64,000 bases of DNA from Actinopolymorpha singaporensis (lineage in GTDB: Bacteria > Actinomycetota > Actinomycetes > Propionibacteriales > Actinopolymorphaceae), in the NCBI RefSeq assembly GCF_900104745.1, contig NZ_LT629732.1:3397981-3461980 (forward strand), written 5' to 3'. Below the pieces are notes generated by a model that had not been told where the DNA came from, searched no databases, and was given only the letters and a program-made list of their open reading frames with translations. Position 1 is the stretch's first letter, and each line of letters opens with the position of its first letter. A program made the position numbers and the translations under genes. Shown here piece after piece: positions 7,469 to 16,073 of this stretch.

Positions 7469-9067
7469 ATGACCACCGAGGTCGTCGACGCGGTCGTCAT
7501 CGGTGCCGGGCCGAACGGCCTGGTCGCGGCCAACGTCCTCGCCGACGCCGGCTGGGACGTCCTGGTGCTGGAGGCGACGTCGGAACCCGGTGGGGCAGTC
7601 CGCACGGCCGAACTCGTCCGGCCGGGCTTCCGCAGTGACCTGTGCAGCGCGTTCTACCCGCTGGGTGCGGCGTCCCCGGTGCTCGCCGACCTCGACCTGG
7701 AGCTTCACGGCCTGCGGTGGCGGCACGCGCCCGCGGTGCTCGCGCACGTCCTGCCCGACGATCGTGCCGCGGTGCTGCACCGCGATCCGGAGGCGACGGC
7801 GGCCTCGCTCGCGGCGTTCGCGCCTGCCGACGGGAAGGCCTGGCTGACGGAGTTCGAGCGCTGGCGGCGGATCCGTACCGAGCTGTTGTCGGCGTTGCTG
7901 CGCCCGTTCCCGCCGGTGCGGGCCGGCACCCGCCTGCTGCGCAGGCTCGGCACCGCGGACGCGCTGCGGATGGCCCGGTTGCTCACGCTACCCGCTCGCA
8001 CCCTCGGCGAGGAGTCGTTCCAGGGCGAGGGCGCGCGGGTGCTCCTCGCGGGCAACGCGCTGCACACCGACCTCGGCCCCGACCACGCCGGCAGCGGCGT
8101 CTTCGGCTGGTTGTTGTGCATGCTCGGACAGGACGTCGGGTTCCCGGTGCCCGAAGGCGGTGCCGGCATGCTGACGCTGGCGCTCGTCCGCCGGCTCACC
8201 TCGCTCGGCGGCCGCATCGTCTGCGACTCCCCGGTCAGCCAGGTGATCGTGGGTGGCGGGCGCGCCCTGGGCGTACGCACCGCCGACGGCGGGCTGGTCC
8301 GCGCACGTCGTGCAGTGCTCGCCGACGTACCCGCCCCGATCCTCTACCACCAACTCGTCGGGGCGGAGCATCTGCCGTCCCGGCTGCTCACGGATCTGGA
8401 GCGCTTCCACTGGGACCACGCGACCGTCAAGGTCGACTGGGCAGTTTCCGGCCCCGTTCCCTGGACCGCCACGGACGTACGCGGCGCGGGGACCGTGCAC
8501 CTCGGCGGTGACATGGACGCGCTGGTGAAGTACGGCTCGGACCTGTCCCGTTCACGAGTACCGGACACGCCGTTCATGCTGCTCGGGCAGATGGGGGTGG
8601 CCGACTCCACGCGGTCACCGGCCGGTACCGAAACGGTGTGGGCCTACACCCACGTACCCCGCGGTGAGCGGTGGGACGCCGCGCGGCGCGAACGCTACGC
8701 CGACCGCGTCCAGGCCGTGATCGAGCGCCACGCGCCCGGCTTCGGCGATCTGGTGCTCGGCCGGCACGTGGCCGGCCCCCCCGACCTGGAGGCGCACAAT
8801 CCGAGCCTGGTGGACGGGGCGATCAACGCCGGTACGGCGGCCATCCACCAGGAACTGATCTTCCGGCCGACGCCGGGACTCGCCCGGGCCGACACCCCGG
8901 TGGACCGGCTCTACCTGGCCGGCGCGTCCGCGCATCCAGGCGGCGCCGTGCATGGAGCCCCCGGAGCCAACGCCGCCCGGGCTGCGCTGGCCCGGGCGGG
9001 TCTGGCCGGTGGCGCGTACGCCGCGGCGATCAGGCTCGGCCACCGTGCGGTCTACGGCGCGGGCTGA
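7469..9067 (+). CDS. FAD-dependent oxidoreductase of the phytoene-dehydrogenase/carotenoid-isomerase type
   Basis: 532 residues. The N-terminus has the dinucleotide fold for FAD (AVVIGAGPNGLVAANVLADAG, then the acidic VLEA) and the substrate-region signature GGAVRTAELVRPGFRSDLCS. The C-terminus carries LYLAGASAHPGGAVHGAPGANAA, the second FAD contact typical of CrtI-like proteins. No other carotenoid gene is nearby, and this clade is usually annotated only as NAD(P)/FAD-dependent oxidoreductase, so substrate is unknown. It converges on an SRPBCC gene with a 16-bp overlap. Confidence 0.85.
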   Translation: MTTEVVDAVVIGAGPNGLVAANVLADAGWDVLVLEATSEPGGAVRTAELVRPGFRSDLCSAFYPLGAASPVLADLDLELHGLRWRHAPAVLAHVLPDDRAAVLHRDPEATAASLAAFAPADGKAWLTEFERWRRIRTELLSALLRPFPPVRAGTRLLRRLGTADALRMARLLTLPARTLGEESFQGEGARVLLAGNALHTDLGPDHAGSGVFGWLLCMLGQDVGFPVPEGGAGMLTLALVRRLTSLGGRIVCDSPVSQVIVGGGRALGVRTADGGLVRARRAVLADVPAPILYHQLVGAEHLPSRLLTDLERFHWDHATVKVDWAVSGPVPWTATDVRGAGTVHLGGDMDALVKYGSDLSRSRVPDTPFMLLGQMGVADSTRSPAGTETVWAYTHVPRGERWDAARRERYADRVQAVIERHAPGFGDLVLGRHVAGPPDLEAHNPSLVDGAINAGTAAIHQELIFRPTPGLARADTPVDRLYLAGASAHPGGAVHGAPGANAARAALARAGLAGGAYAAAIRLGHRAVYGAG

Positions 9068-9516
9068 CGCTCCGTGCGGGTCCGGCCCTCGACGTAGGCG
9101 GCCAGCCGGGCCAGAGACTCCTTGTTGCGCGGGGTGAAGAGCAGGCTCTGCACGAGCATCGGAAGCTTCTGTGCGGGTCCGCGGTGGAAGTCCTCGATCA
9201 TCCGGACCTCCGTACGCCCGGGGCCGAGCGGGGTGAGCTGGAAGCGGACATGCGCGGCGCCGGCCGGCCAGGCCCGGGCGTCGAGCTTGAGGAACTTTCC
9301 GGGCTCGGCCGCCATCACCTCGGTGTCGTCGTGGAGGACCAGCGGCCAGGGACCGATGCTGTGGTGGATCTTCGTCCCGGGTGCGGGCCAATCATGGTCG
9401 ACGGCGCGGATGTGGGAGGCGCCCACCAGCCAGGCGGCGTACGTCCACCCGTCGGCAAGCACGTTCCACACCTGGTCGGTCGGTGCGGCGATCGACCGCG
9501 TGACCTCGCTGCTCAT
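9052..9516 (-). CDS. SRPBCC family protein
   Basis: 154 residues. Start typical of the fold (SSEVTRSIAAPTDQVWNVLADGWTYAAWLVGASHIR), with GRTEVRMIEDFHRGPA in the later strands. These proteins bind a hydrophobic ligand in a helix-grip cavity. Being tail-to-tail and overlapping by 16 bp with the FAD oxidoreductase suggests a stable pairing of the two functions, which is an inference. The ATG at 9516 has GGAGCCCTG upstream on the minus strand. Confidence 0.78.
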   Translation of the reverse strand: MSSEVTRSIAAPTDQVWNVLADGWTYAAWLVGASHIRAVDHDWPAPGTKIHHSIGPWPLVLHDDTEVMAAEPGKFLKLDARAWPAGAAHVRFQLTPLGPGRTEVRMIEDFHRGPAQKLPMLVQSLLFTPRNKESLARLAAYVEGRTRTERQPAP

Positions 9517-9754
9517 CAGGGCTCCTTCGGGCGAACTGTGCGCGGTTGTCGGATGTCGCTGCGGGTGGTCGACGTCGGTGCGTCCGGTACGCCGGACCTG
9601 TCCTCCCCCCGTCCTCGCCCCATCCTGCCCGCTCCGGGCGGTTGTGGCATTCCGGTGCGAGACGCCGCGCCGGCGGCGGGCCCTCCGGTCCGGCGGCCGC
9701 TCCGGTCCGCAGGCCGCGGGCCGGATCCGGTCAGGGAGACCGGTGTGGGCATCT

Positions 9755-9768
9755 TCCGGCTAGCCGGA
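9755..9768. promoter_or_regulatory. 14-bp palindrome upstream of receiver gene
   Basis: TCCGGCTAGCCGGA is a perfect palindrome 36 bp before the ATG at 9805. A second palindrome CCGGATCCGG lies at 9721-9730. Either could be an operator; no regulator can be named. Confidence 0.35.
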
Positions 9769-9804
9769 TTGTCTGGCTCCCACCCCGTTGGACATCCTGG
9801 CGAC

Positions 9805-10173
9805 ATGCGCTGCCTCCTCATCGACGACAGCCCGCGCTACCTGCGGGCCGCGCGTGCGCTCCTGGAACGCGAGGGCGTCGCCGTCGTCGGCATGGTCCAG
9901 ACAGGGGAGGAGGCGCTCGCCCGTGTGGCCGATTTCCGCCCGGACGTGACGCTGGTCGACATCAACCTGCGCGGCGAGAGCGGCTTCGACCTGGCTCGCC
10001 GGCTCACCTCGGCCGAGCATTCCGGCGGTCGCTCCCAGGTGATCCTGCTCTCCAGCCACAGCGCCGACGACTTCGAGGACCTCATCGAGTCCAGTCCGGC
10101 CGCGGGTTTCCTGGACAAGTCGAACCTCAGTGCCGCGGCGATCGCATCGCTGGTCGGGGCGGTCGGCGACTGA
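9805..10173 (+). CDS. Stand-alone response-regulator receiver domain
   Basis: 122 residues with no output domain. The receiver signature is complete: acidic pair in LLIDDSP (residues 7-8), phospho-acceptor Asp52 in LVDINLRGES, Ser83 in LLSSHS, Lys105 in FLDKSN. Such single-domain proteins relay phosphate or act by protein contact. The neighbouring two-component genes (regulator at 10233, kinase at 11120) suggest a partner kinase, but this is inference. The ATG at 9805 is where homology begins; the frame stays open upstream without a plausible start. No strong ribosome site precedes it. Confidence 0.85.
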   Translation: MRCLLIDDSPRYLRAARALLEREGVAVVGMVQTGEEALARVADFRPDVTLVDINLRGESGFDLARRLTSAEHSGGRSQVILLSSHSADDFEDLIESSPAAGFLDKSNLSAAAIASLVGAVGD

Positions 10174-10232
10174 CGCCTGCGCCTGCAGCCGTCGACGTGG
10201 GCCGGCCGGTGTCAATCCCTGCTTGCGCCGTC

Positions 10233-11024
10233 CTACGAGCCGCCCTGGGAGCCCTCGAGAAACGTCAGCACGGCAAGTACCCGACGGTGGTCGTCACCGG
10301 TCTCCGGGAGCCGCAGCTTGGTCAGGATGTGCTGGACGTGCTTCTCCACGGTTCCCTCGGTGACCCACAGATGCCGGGCGATCCCGGCGTTCGACCGTCC
10401 TTCGGCCATCAGGGCGAGAACCTCGCGTTCGCGACTGCTGAGTACGTCCAGCGGATCGTTGCGGCGGCGGGCGGAGACGAGTTCGTGCACCAGCGTGGGG
10501 TCGACAACCGAGCCCCCCTTGATGATTCGCCGCAACGTCTCGGTGAACTCGCCGACGTCGGTGACCCGGGTCTTCAGCAGATAGCCGATGCTTTGCCCGG
10601 TGGCGAGCAGTTCCGTCGCGTGCTCCACCTCGACATATGCTGAGAGCACCAGGATCCCGATCTGCGGGAACTCCTCGCGGATCGTCCGGGCAGCCTCCAG
10701 CCCCTCGTTGGTGTGAGTGGGCGGCATCCGGATGTCGACCACCACCAGATCAGGAAGAGTTTCGCGAACCATCGTGAGCAGGTCAGCAGCGTCACCAGCC
10801 TGGCCGACGACCTCGAAGCCCTGGCGGCCCAGCAGGCTCGCCATTCCCTCACGCAGCAACAGGTCGTCGTCGGCGAGTGCGACCCGTCCCGCGACGGCGC
10901 CGCTGTCAACGGTCGCTTGCTCGGGGAGCTGTCGCGACCGGGTTTCCTGTGTCCCTTGCCGCTGTGGACGCCCGCTCGTGCCGGCGGAGTTCGTGGTGAT
11001 GCCTCCGAAGATGTACGCAATCAC
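10233..11024 (-). CDS. NarL/FixJ-type response regulator (receiver plus LuxR HTH)
   Basis: 263 residues if the GTG at 11024 is used; this is the last ordinary start codon before the receiver, which begins about 50 residues later at RVALADDDLLLREG. Phospho-acceptor Asp in LVVVDIRMPP, LSAY switch residue and Lys in YLLKTRV are present. The C-terminal LuxR helix-turn-helix reads LSSREREVLALMAEGRSNAGIARHLWVTEGTVEKHV in outline. It is divergent from the histidine kinase at 11120 with 95 bp between, so they are a likely cognate pair. The N-terminal 50 residues look unstructured and the start may be wrong. Confidence 0.85.
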   Translation of the reverse strand: MIAYIFGGITTNSAGTSGRPQRQGTQETRSRQLPEQATVDSGAVAGRVALADDDLLLREGMASLLGRQGFEVVGQAGDAADLLTMVRETLPDLVVVDIRMPPTHTNEGLEAARTIREEFPQIGILVLSAYVEVEHATELLATGQSIGYLLKTRVTDVGEFTETLRRIIKGGSVVDPTLVHELVSARRRNDPLDVLSSREREVLALMAEGRSNAGIARHLWVTEGTVEKHVQHILTKLRLPETGDDHRRVLAVLTFLEGSQGGS

Positions 11025-11119
11025 TGGTTGCGTCCGGTCAACGGGGCCCGCGGCGGTGAGTCCGGGCGCCGGTGCGACGCACCTGTTCAGCCTACGTGCG
11101 ACTGTGAGCACCTGACCCG

Positions 11120-13033
11120 ATGGTGCGCCTGCGGCAGGGGCTGACCGGCCGGCTGGTGGCCGCGAGCTGTGTGCTCGCGGTGCTGCTCGGCTCGGTTTTC
11201 GCCGTACTGTTGCTCGCGGTCGCGGATCAGCGCGACGCCGCGGCGCTTTCCCGGCGGTCGGAGCAGATTCTGACCACCACCAGCCGAATGCACACACTGG
11301 TGCTGGACGTGGAGAACGGCCAACGCGGCTACCTCCTCACCGGCGACCGGCGGTTCCTGCAGCCGTGGAGCGCTGCCCAGGCACAGATCCCGCGGGTGGG
11401 CGCGCGGTTGACCGACCTCATCGTCAGCCCTGCCCGGGAGCGGATGGCACGCGAGATCCTCGACTCAGTGCACTCCTACGTGCGTGACTACTCGGTGCCC
11501 CTGGTCGCACTGGCGGGTCGCGACCCGAAGGCCGCCCGCAGCCTGTCGCTCACCCTGGAAGGCAAACGACGGGCCGACGAGATCCGCGCTCAGATCGACC
11601 GGTTGTCCGCGTCCGCCCGTGCGGCCGGCATCGCCCGTCAGGAGCAGGCCGCTGCGGCTGCTCACCGGGCGGAGGTCGCCGCGTTCGCCGGTATGGCCGG
11701 CTCGGCGCTGATGGTCGCCCTGCTCGCGTCGTATCTCGCCAGGTCGATAGCCCGGCCGGTACGGCGGGCCGCGATGATGGCGGGTGAGCTCGCCTCCGGC
11801 GACCTGGGCGCCCGGTTGCCCGAGACCGGGGTGGGAGAGATCCGCACCCTGGAACACTCGTTCAACACGATGGGGGAGTCGCTGGAGCGCAACCGGGACG
11901 AGCTGGCCAAGCTGGTCGACGAGCAGACGGCGTTGCGACGGCTGTCCACCCTCGTGGCCAGGTCCGTCCCGCCGGCCACGACGTTCGCGGCCGTGACCGA
12001 GGAGATCGGGGAGCTGTTCGAGGCGGACGGGACCGCGATGCTGCGGTACGAGTCCGACGGCACCGCGACCGCGGTCGCGCTGTGGGGGCAGACGGACGCC
12101 TCTGTGCCGGAGGTCGGTTCCCGGATGGACCTGGGGGAGCGGACCGTGCCGGCGCAGGTACGCCGTACCGGCCGACCTGCCCGGCGGGACAGCTACGCGG
12201 ACTCGACGGACGGGGACCGCGGCCCGCGTGAGCTCGCCGTGCGTTCCGCGGTGGCCGCGCCGATCGAGGTGGAGGGTCGGCTGTGGGGAGCGCTGACCGC
12301 GTTCTCCACCAAGGATCGGCCGCTTCCCAGGGACGCCGATGCACGGTTCGCCGACTTCACCGAGGTCGTCGCGCTCGCGATCGCCAACGCACAGGCGCGT
12401 TCGGACCTCGCGGCGTCCAGGGCCCGGGTGGTCGCAGCCACGGACCGGGCGCGCAGGCGGATCGAGCGCGACCTGCACGACGGCGCCCAGCAGCGGCTGG
12501 TGTCACTGCTGCTGGACCTGCGCGGCATCGAGGCGGACATCCCCGAGAGCCGGGTGCGCGCGGAGGTGGCCGAGGTGGCCACCGGACTCACCGAGGCCGT
12601 CGAGGAACTCCGCGAGGTGGCGCGCGGCATCCACCCGGCGATCCTCTCCGAGGCGGGCCTGGCACCCGCGCTGAAGGCGCTGGCCAGACGCTCGGCCGTC
12701 CCGGTCGAACTCGGGCTCGGTGTCAAGACGAGGTTGCCGCAGCCGATCGAGGTCGCGGCGTACTACGTCGTCGCCGAGGCGCTGACGAACGCCGCGAAGC
12801 ATGCGCAGGCCTCGCACGTGGAGGTCACCATGTTCGAACGCGAGGGCCGGGTGTGCGTCGACGTACGAGACGACGGGGTCGGCGGCGCGGGTTCCGGTGA
12901 CGGTTCCGGACTGGTGGGTCTCGCGGACCGGGTCGAGGCGCTCGGCGGCGTGCTCAAGGTGACCAGTCCGGCGGGCAGGGGAACCCGGATCCACGCCGAA
13001 CTCCCGGTGAGTGCCGGCCAGGCCATGTCCTGA
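11120..13033 (+). CDS. Sensor histidine kinase: CHASE3, HAMP, GAF, HisKA_3, ATPase
   Basis: 637 residues. Membrane segment about 10-34, CHASE3-like extracytoplasmic sensor about 45-180 with the hallmark ENGQRGYLLTGD, second membrane segment about 187-207, HAMP about 208-262, GAF about 275-425, then the DHp motif RRRIERDLHDGAQQRL with phospho-acceptor His453 and an ATPase domain (AEALTNAAKHAQA for the N-box, DDGVGG and GLVGLADRVEALGG). It should autophosphorylate and pass phosphate to a NarL-type regulator, most likely the divergent one at 10233. The signal is unknown. Confidence 0.92.
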   Translation: MVRLRQGLTGRLVAASCVLAVLLGSVFAVLLLAVADQRDAAALSRRSEQILTTTSRMHTLVLDVENGQRGYLLTGDRRFLQPWSAAQAQIPRVGARLTDLIVSPARERMAREILDSVHSYVRDYSVPLVALAGRDPKAARSLSLTLEGKRRADEIRAQIDRLSASARAAGIARQEQAAAAAHRAEVAAFAGMAGSALMVALLASYLARSIARPVRRAAMMAGELASGDLGARLPETGVGEIRTLEHSFNTMGESLERNRDELAKLVDEQTALRRLSTLVARSVPPATTFAAVTEEIGELFEADGTAMLRYESDGTATAVALWGQTDASVPEVGSRMDLGERTVPAQVRRTGRPARRDSYADSTDGDRGPRELAVRSAVAAPIEVEGRLWGALTAFSTKDRPLPRDADARFADFTEVVALAIANAQARSDLAASRARVVAATDRARRRIERDLHDGAQQRLVSLLLDLRGIEADIPESRVRAEVAEVATGLTEAVEELREVARGIHPAILSEAGLAPALKALARRSAVPVELGLGVKTRLPQPIEVAAYYVVAEALTNAAKHAQASHVEVTMFEREGRVCVDVRDDGVGGAGSGDGSGLVGLADRVEALGGVLKVTSPAGRGTRIHAELPVSAGQAMS

Positions 13034-13331
13034 CCGCGTACCTGACCGGCGTCCCGTCCGTGTCCTGATCGTGGTCCGGCGAAGGGCCGGAAGTCCCGGG
13101 CCCGCCGTGGCGGTGCCGGCCATTCCACGCAATCGCGACGGGCGCTTCCTGCCCCATTCCGTGCGTACCGTCAGAACCCGTCTCGCGGCTACCAGCCAGC
13201 AGGTATGCCAACCTGCCAGAAGGCCCACCCGGCGGAATGGCGGTTCGCCGTGACGACGCGGGCCCCCTCCGCGGCCCATGCTTGCAAGTGACGGAGCTCA
13301 GCTTCCGACCAGGACGCGAAAGGTCGAGGAC

Positions 13332-15380
13332 ATGCGCACCTCACAGCGCACCAGCACCGCGGTCGCCGCGGCGGACACGACTCCCGCGACCTCCCCGACG
13401 CACAGGAACGTCACCCGGTCCACCCACCGGCGGTGCACGCTTCCGCCGACCCGGGAGTCGCTGGCACCGCTGCCGACCACCGTGCCCGCGCTGGAAACCT
13501 CGACTCTGCAGCCGACCGCCTCCCGGGCCGACCAGCACGCCACCGTCGACACCTCGGCTCCCGCCGGCACCACCTCGTTCGAATCCTCACGCGACTCCTC
13601 CACGCTCGACTCCCTGGTGTCGTCGTCGGTGGGTTCGCAGTGGTGGCGTCGTGCGGTTGTGTATCAGGTGTATGTGCGGAGTTTCTGTGATGCTGATGGT
13701 GATGGTGTGGGGGATCTGGCGGGTGTGGTGGAGAAGTTGCCGTATCTGGCGGGTTTGGGTGTGGACGGGTTGTGGCTGAACCCGTTCTACGCCTCGCCTG
13801 GGCATGATCATGGTTATGACGTGGCTGATCATTGCGCGGTGGACCCGGCGTACGGGTCGCTGGAGTGCTTCGATCATCTGGTCGAGGCCGCGCACGGGCA
13901 CGGGATCCGGGTGATCTTGGATGTGGTGCCCAACCACGCCTCGATCGCTCACCCCTGGTTTGCTGACGCGCTGGCCGCGGGGCCGGGCAGCCCGCAGCGG
14001 GCCCGGTTCCACTTCGCCGACGGCCGGGGCCCGGGCGGGCAGTTGCCGCCGAACAACTGGCGGTCCATCTTCGGCGGGCCGGCCTGGACCCGCATCAGTG
14101 AGCCGGACGGGTCACCGGGGCAGTGGTACCTGCACACCTTCGCCGCCGAACAGCCGGACTGGAACTGGACCCACCCCGACGTGCCCGCCCATTTCGAGCA
14201 GGTGCTGTCGTTTTGGCTGGACCGCGGCGTGGACGGGTTCCGGATCGACGTCGCCCAGGGCCTGCACAAAAAGCCCGGCCTGCCCGACCACCCCGACGCC
14301 GCCGCGGACGAGGCGACCGGTGACCCGGTCAACCCCCACGCCTGGAACCAGCCGGCCGTGCACCAGGTGTGGCGGTCCTGGCGGGCACTGGTCGAGACCT
14401 ACACCGCCGCCGACGGGCGGGACCGGCTGCTGATCGGCGAGGTCGGGCTGACCGACCCCGCCGCCGTGGCCGACTACACCCGCCCCGGCGAACTCCACCA
14501 CACCTTCTGCTTCCCCTTCGCCCACGCCACCTTCGACGCCCAGGCCTACCGGCGCGTCATCGACACCGCCCTGGCCCACCACCCAGGCGGGGTGGCCTGG
14601 GTCGCCAACAACCACGACCTGCCCCGCGCCGTCACCCGCCACACCCCCACCACCACCAGCACCACCACCGAACAAGACGGCAGCAACGGCACCGGTGAGG
14701 AGGGGCTGCCGGCCGGTGCCGACCCCGCACAGATCGGGCTGGCCCGCGCCCGCGCGCAGGCGGCACTGATGCTCGCCCTGCCCGGCGCGGTCTACCTCTA
14801 CCAAGGCGAAGAACTCGGCCTGCCCGACGTCCTCGACCTCCCCGAAACGGTCCTCAAGGACCCCATGTACCACCGCAGCAACGGCACCCGCCCCGGCCGC
14901 GACGGCTGCCGCGTCCCCCTGCCCTGGACCACCAACCCCGACCACCACCACGGCTTCTCCCCACCCGCCACCACCACCCCCGCCTGGCTACCCCAACCCC
15001 CCACCTGGGCCGACCTCGCCGCCGACACCCAACACCACACCACCACCTCCACCCTCAACCTCTACCGCCAAGCCCTCGCCCTACGCCGCACCATCCCCGA
15101 CCTGACCACCCACACCCTCACCATCCACAACAACACCCCACCCGGACTCCTCGCCCTCACCCGCGGCACCCACCTCACCACCTACACCAACACCACCCAC
15201 CACCCCATCCCCACACCACACCCCCACCCCGGCCAACCCATCCTCACCACCCACCCCACCCCCCACCCCCCAGACACCATCCCCCCCAACACCACCGTCT
15301 GGTACCACCACGACAACCCCACCGACGCCGTCTCCACCGACGCCGTCTCCACCGACGACGCGGTCACCGAGGCGATCTGA
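13332..15380 (+). CDS. GH13 alpha-glucosidase / oligo-1,6-glucosidase-like
   Basis: 682 residues from the ATG at 13332 (GAAAGG 8 bp upstream); an in-frame ATG at 13278 is possible. After a Ser/Thr-rich N-terminal extension of about 95 residues the GH13 barrel begins at QWWRRAVVYQVYVRSF. The four conserved regions are present: DVVPNH, GFRIDVA (nucleophile Asp), LIGEVG (acid/base Glu), NNHD. It should hydrolyse alpha-glucosidic bonds of short maltooligosaccharides. The C-terminal 250 residues are remarkably rich in Thr, His and Pro. Base composition is odd: G/T-rich at 13620-13960, then nearly G-free and C/A-rich to 15340. A 15-bp repeat encodes DAVST twice at the end. The next gene starts 11 bp later. 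Confidence 0.88.
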   Translation: MRTSQRTSTAVAAADTTPATSPTHRNVTRSTHRRCTLPPTRESLAPLPTTVPALETSTLQPTASRADQHATVDTSAPAGTTSFESSRDSSTLDSLVSSSVGSQWWRRAVVYQVYVRSFCDADGDGVGDLAGVVEKLPYLAGLGVDGLWLNPFYASPGHDHGYDVADHCAVDPAYGSLECFDHLVEAAHGHGIRVILDVVPNHASIAHPWFADALAAGPGSPQRARFHFADGRGPGGQLPPNNWRSIFGGPAWTRISEPDGSPGQWYLHTFAAEQPDWNWTHPDVPAHFEQVLSFWLDRGVDGFRIDVAQGLHKKPGLPDHPDAAADEATGDPVNPHAWNQPAVHQVWRSWRALVETYTAADGRDRLLIGEVGLTDPAAVADYTRPGELHHTFCFPFAHATFDAQAYRRVIDTALAHHPGGVAWVANNHDLPRAVTRHTPTTTSTTTEQDGSNGTGEEGLPAGADPAQIGLARARAQAALMLALPGAVYLYQGEELGLPDVLDLPETVLKDPMYHRSNGTRPGRDGCRVPLPWTTNPDHHHGFSPPATTTPAWLPQPPTWADLAADTQHHTTTSTLNLYRQALALRRTIPDLTTHTLTIHNNTPPGLLALTRGTHLTTYTNTTHHPIPTPHPHPGQPILTTHPTPHPPDTIPPNTTVWYHHDNPTDAVSTDAVSTDDAVTEAI

Positions 15381-15391
15381 GGGAGCCCGCC

Positions 15392-15871
15392 ATGACCCAC
15401 GACCAGCAAGCGGTCGAACTCTCCCGGGCCGAGTGCCTGCACCTGCTGAACGAGACGTTCGTAGGGCGGGTCATCCACAGCCACAACGCGTTGCCGGAGG
15501 TGGAGCCGGTCGCGTACGTGATGGCGGGTACGTCCGCCGTGGTCCGGACGGCGCCGGGCTCCTCGCTGGCGAACACGCTCGACAAGTCGATCGTGGCGTT
15601 CGAGGTGGACAGCGTGAGCTCGAACCTGTGCGATGGCTGGTCGGTGACCGGGGTAGGTCCGGCCGACGTGGTGAGCGACCCGCAGCAGTACCTCACCGGC
15701 CGATCGCTGCCACCGGCATGGGCGTACGGCGACGAGACATCGGCGTACGTCCGGATCCGGCTGCAGCTGGTCCACGGCCGCCGCCTCACCACGCGGCCGG
15801 CGACCGTGCCGGCAGGCGCCGACGGCGTGGACCCCACCGCGGGCAACTGGCTGTGGACGGAGCAGCCGTAG
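15392..15871 (+). CDS. Pyridoxamine 5'-phosphate oxidase family (FMN-binding split barrel) protein
   Basis: 159 residues. The split-barrel pattern is visible in ECLHLLNETFVGRVIHSHN, PVAYVMAGTSAVVRTAPGSS and IVAFEVDSV. These proteins bind FMN or F420; many are uncharacterised. The ATG follows GGGAGCCCGCC 11 bp after the GH13 stop, so the two may be co-transcribed. No biosynthetic context indicates a substrate. Confidence 0.8.
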   Translation: MTHDQQAVELSRAECLHLLNETFVGRVIHSHNALPEVEPVAYVMAGTSAVVRTAPGSSLANTLDKSIVAFEVDSVSSNLCDGWSVTGVGPADVVSDPQQYLTGRSLPPAWAYGDETSAYVRIRLQLVHGRRLTTRPATVPAGADGVDPTAGNWLWTEQP

Positions 15872-16014
15872 CCGTCAGCGGTAGCGCGTCAGCCGCACCA
15901 TCAGCAGGGACCGGTGGCGGGAAACCTGCCGTGACCACGTGACCGGCAGCGGTCGCGACCTGGCCGAGACATGACACAGCCCGGCGCGTCGAGCCCGTCG
16001 TACGTCGCAATCCC

Positions 16015-16044
16015 TTGCACAGCAGGCGAAACCGGACCAATAAT
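16015..16044 (+). promoter_or_regulatory. Candidate promoter of the substrate-binding protein gene
   Basis: TTGCAC (16015-16020), 18 bp and AATAAT (16039-16044) form a plausible SigA-type pair 30 bp before the start codon, in a region of lower GC than its surroundings. Confidence 0.4.
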
Positions 16045-16073
16045 CCGGGGCACCTGCGGCGAGGGAGACCACG

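Noticed and set aside
14112-14951. Gly/Val-rich minus-strand open frame inside the GH13 gene
   Set aside because: Produced by the strong C-richness of the coding strand; no start signal, no family.
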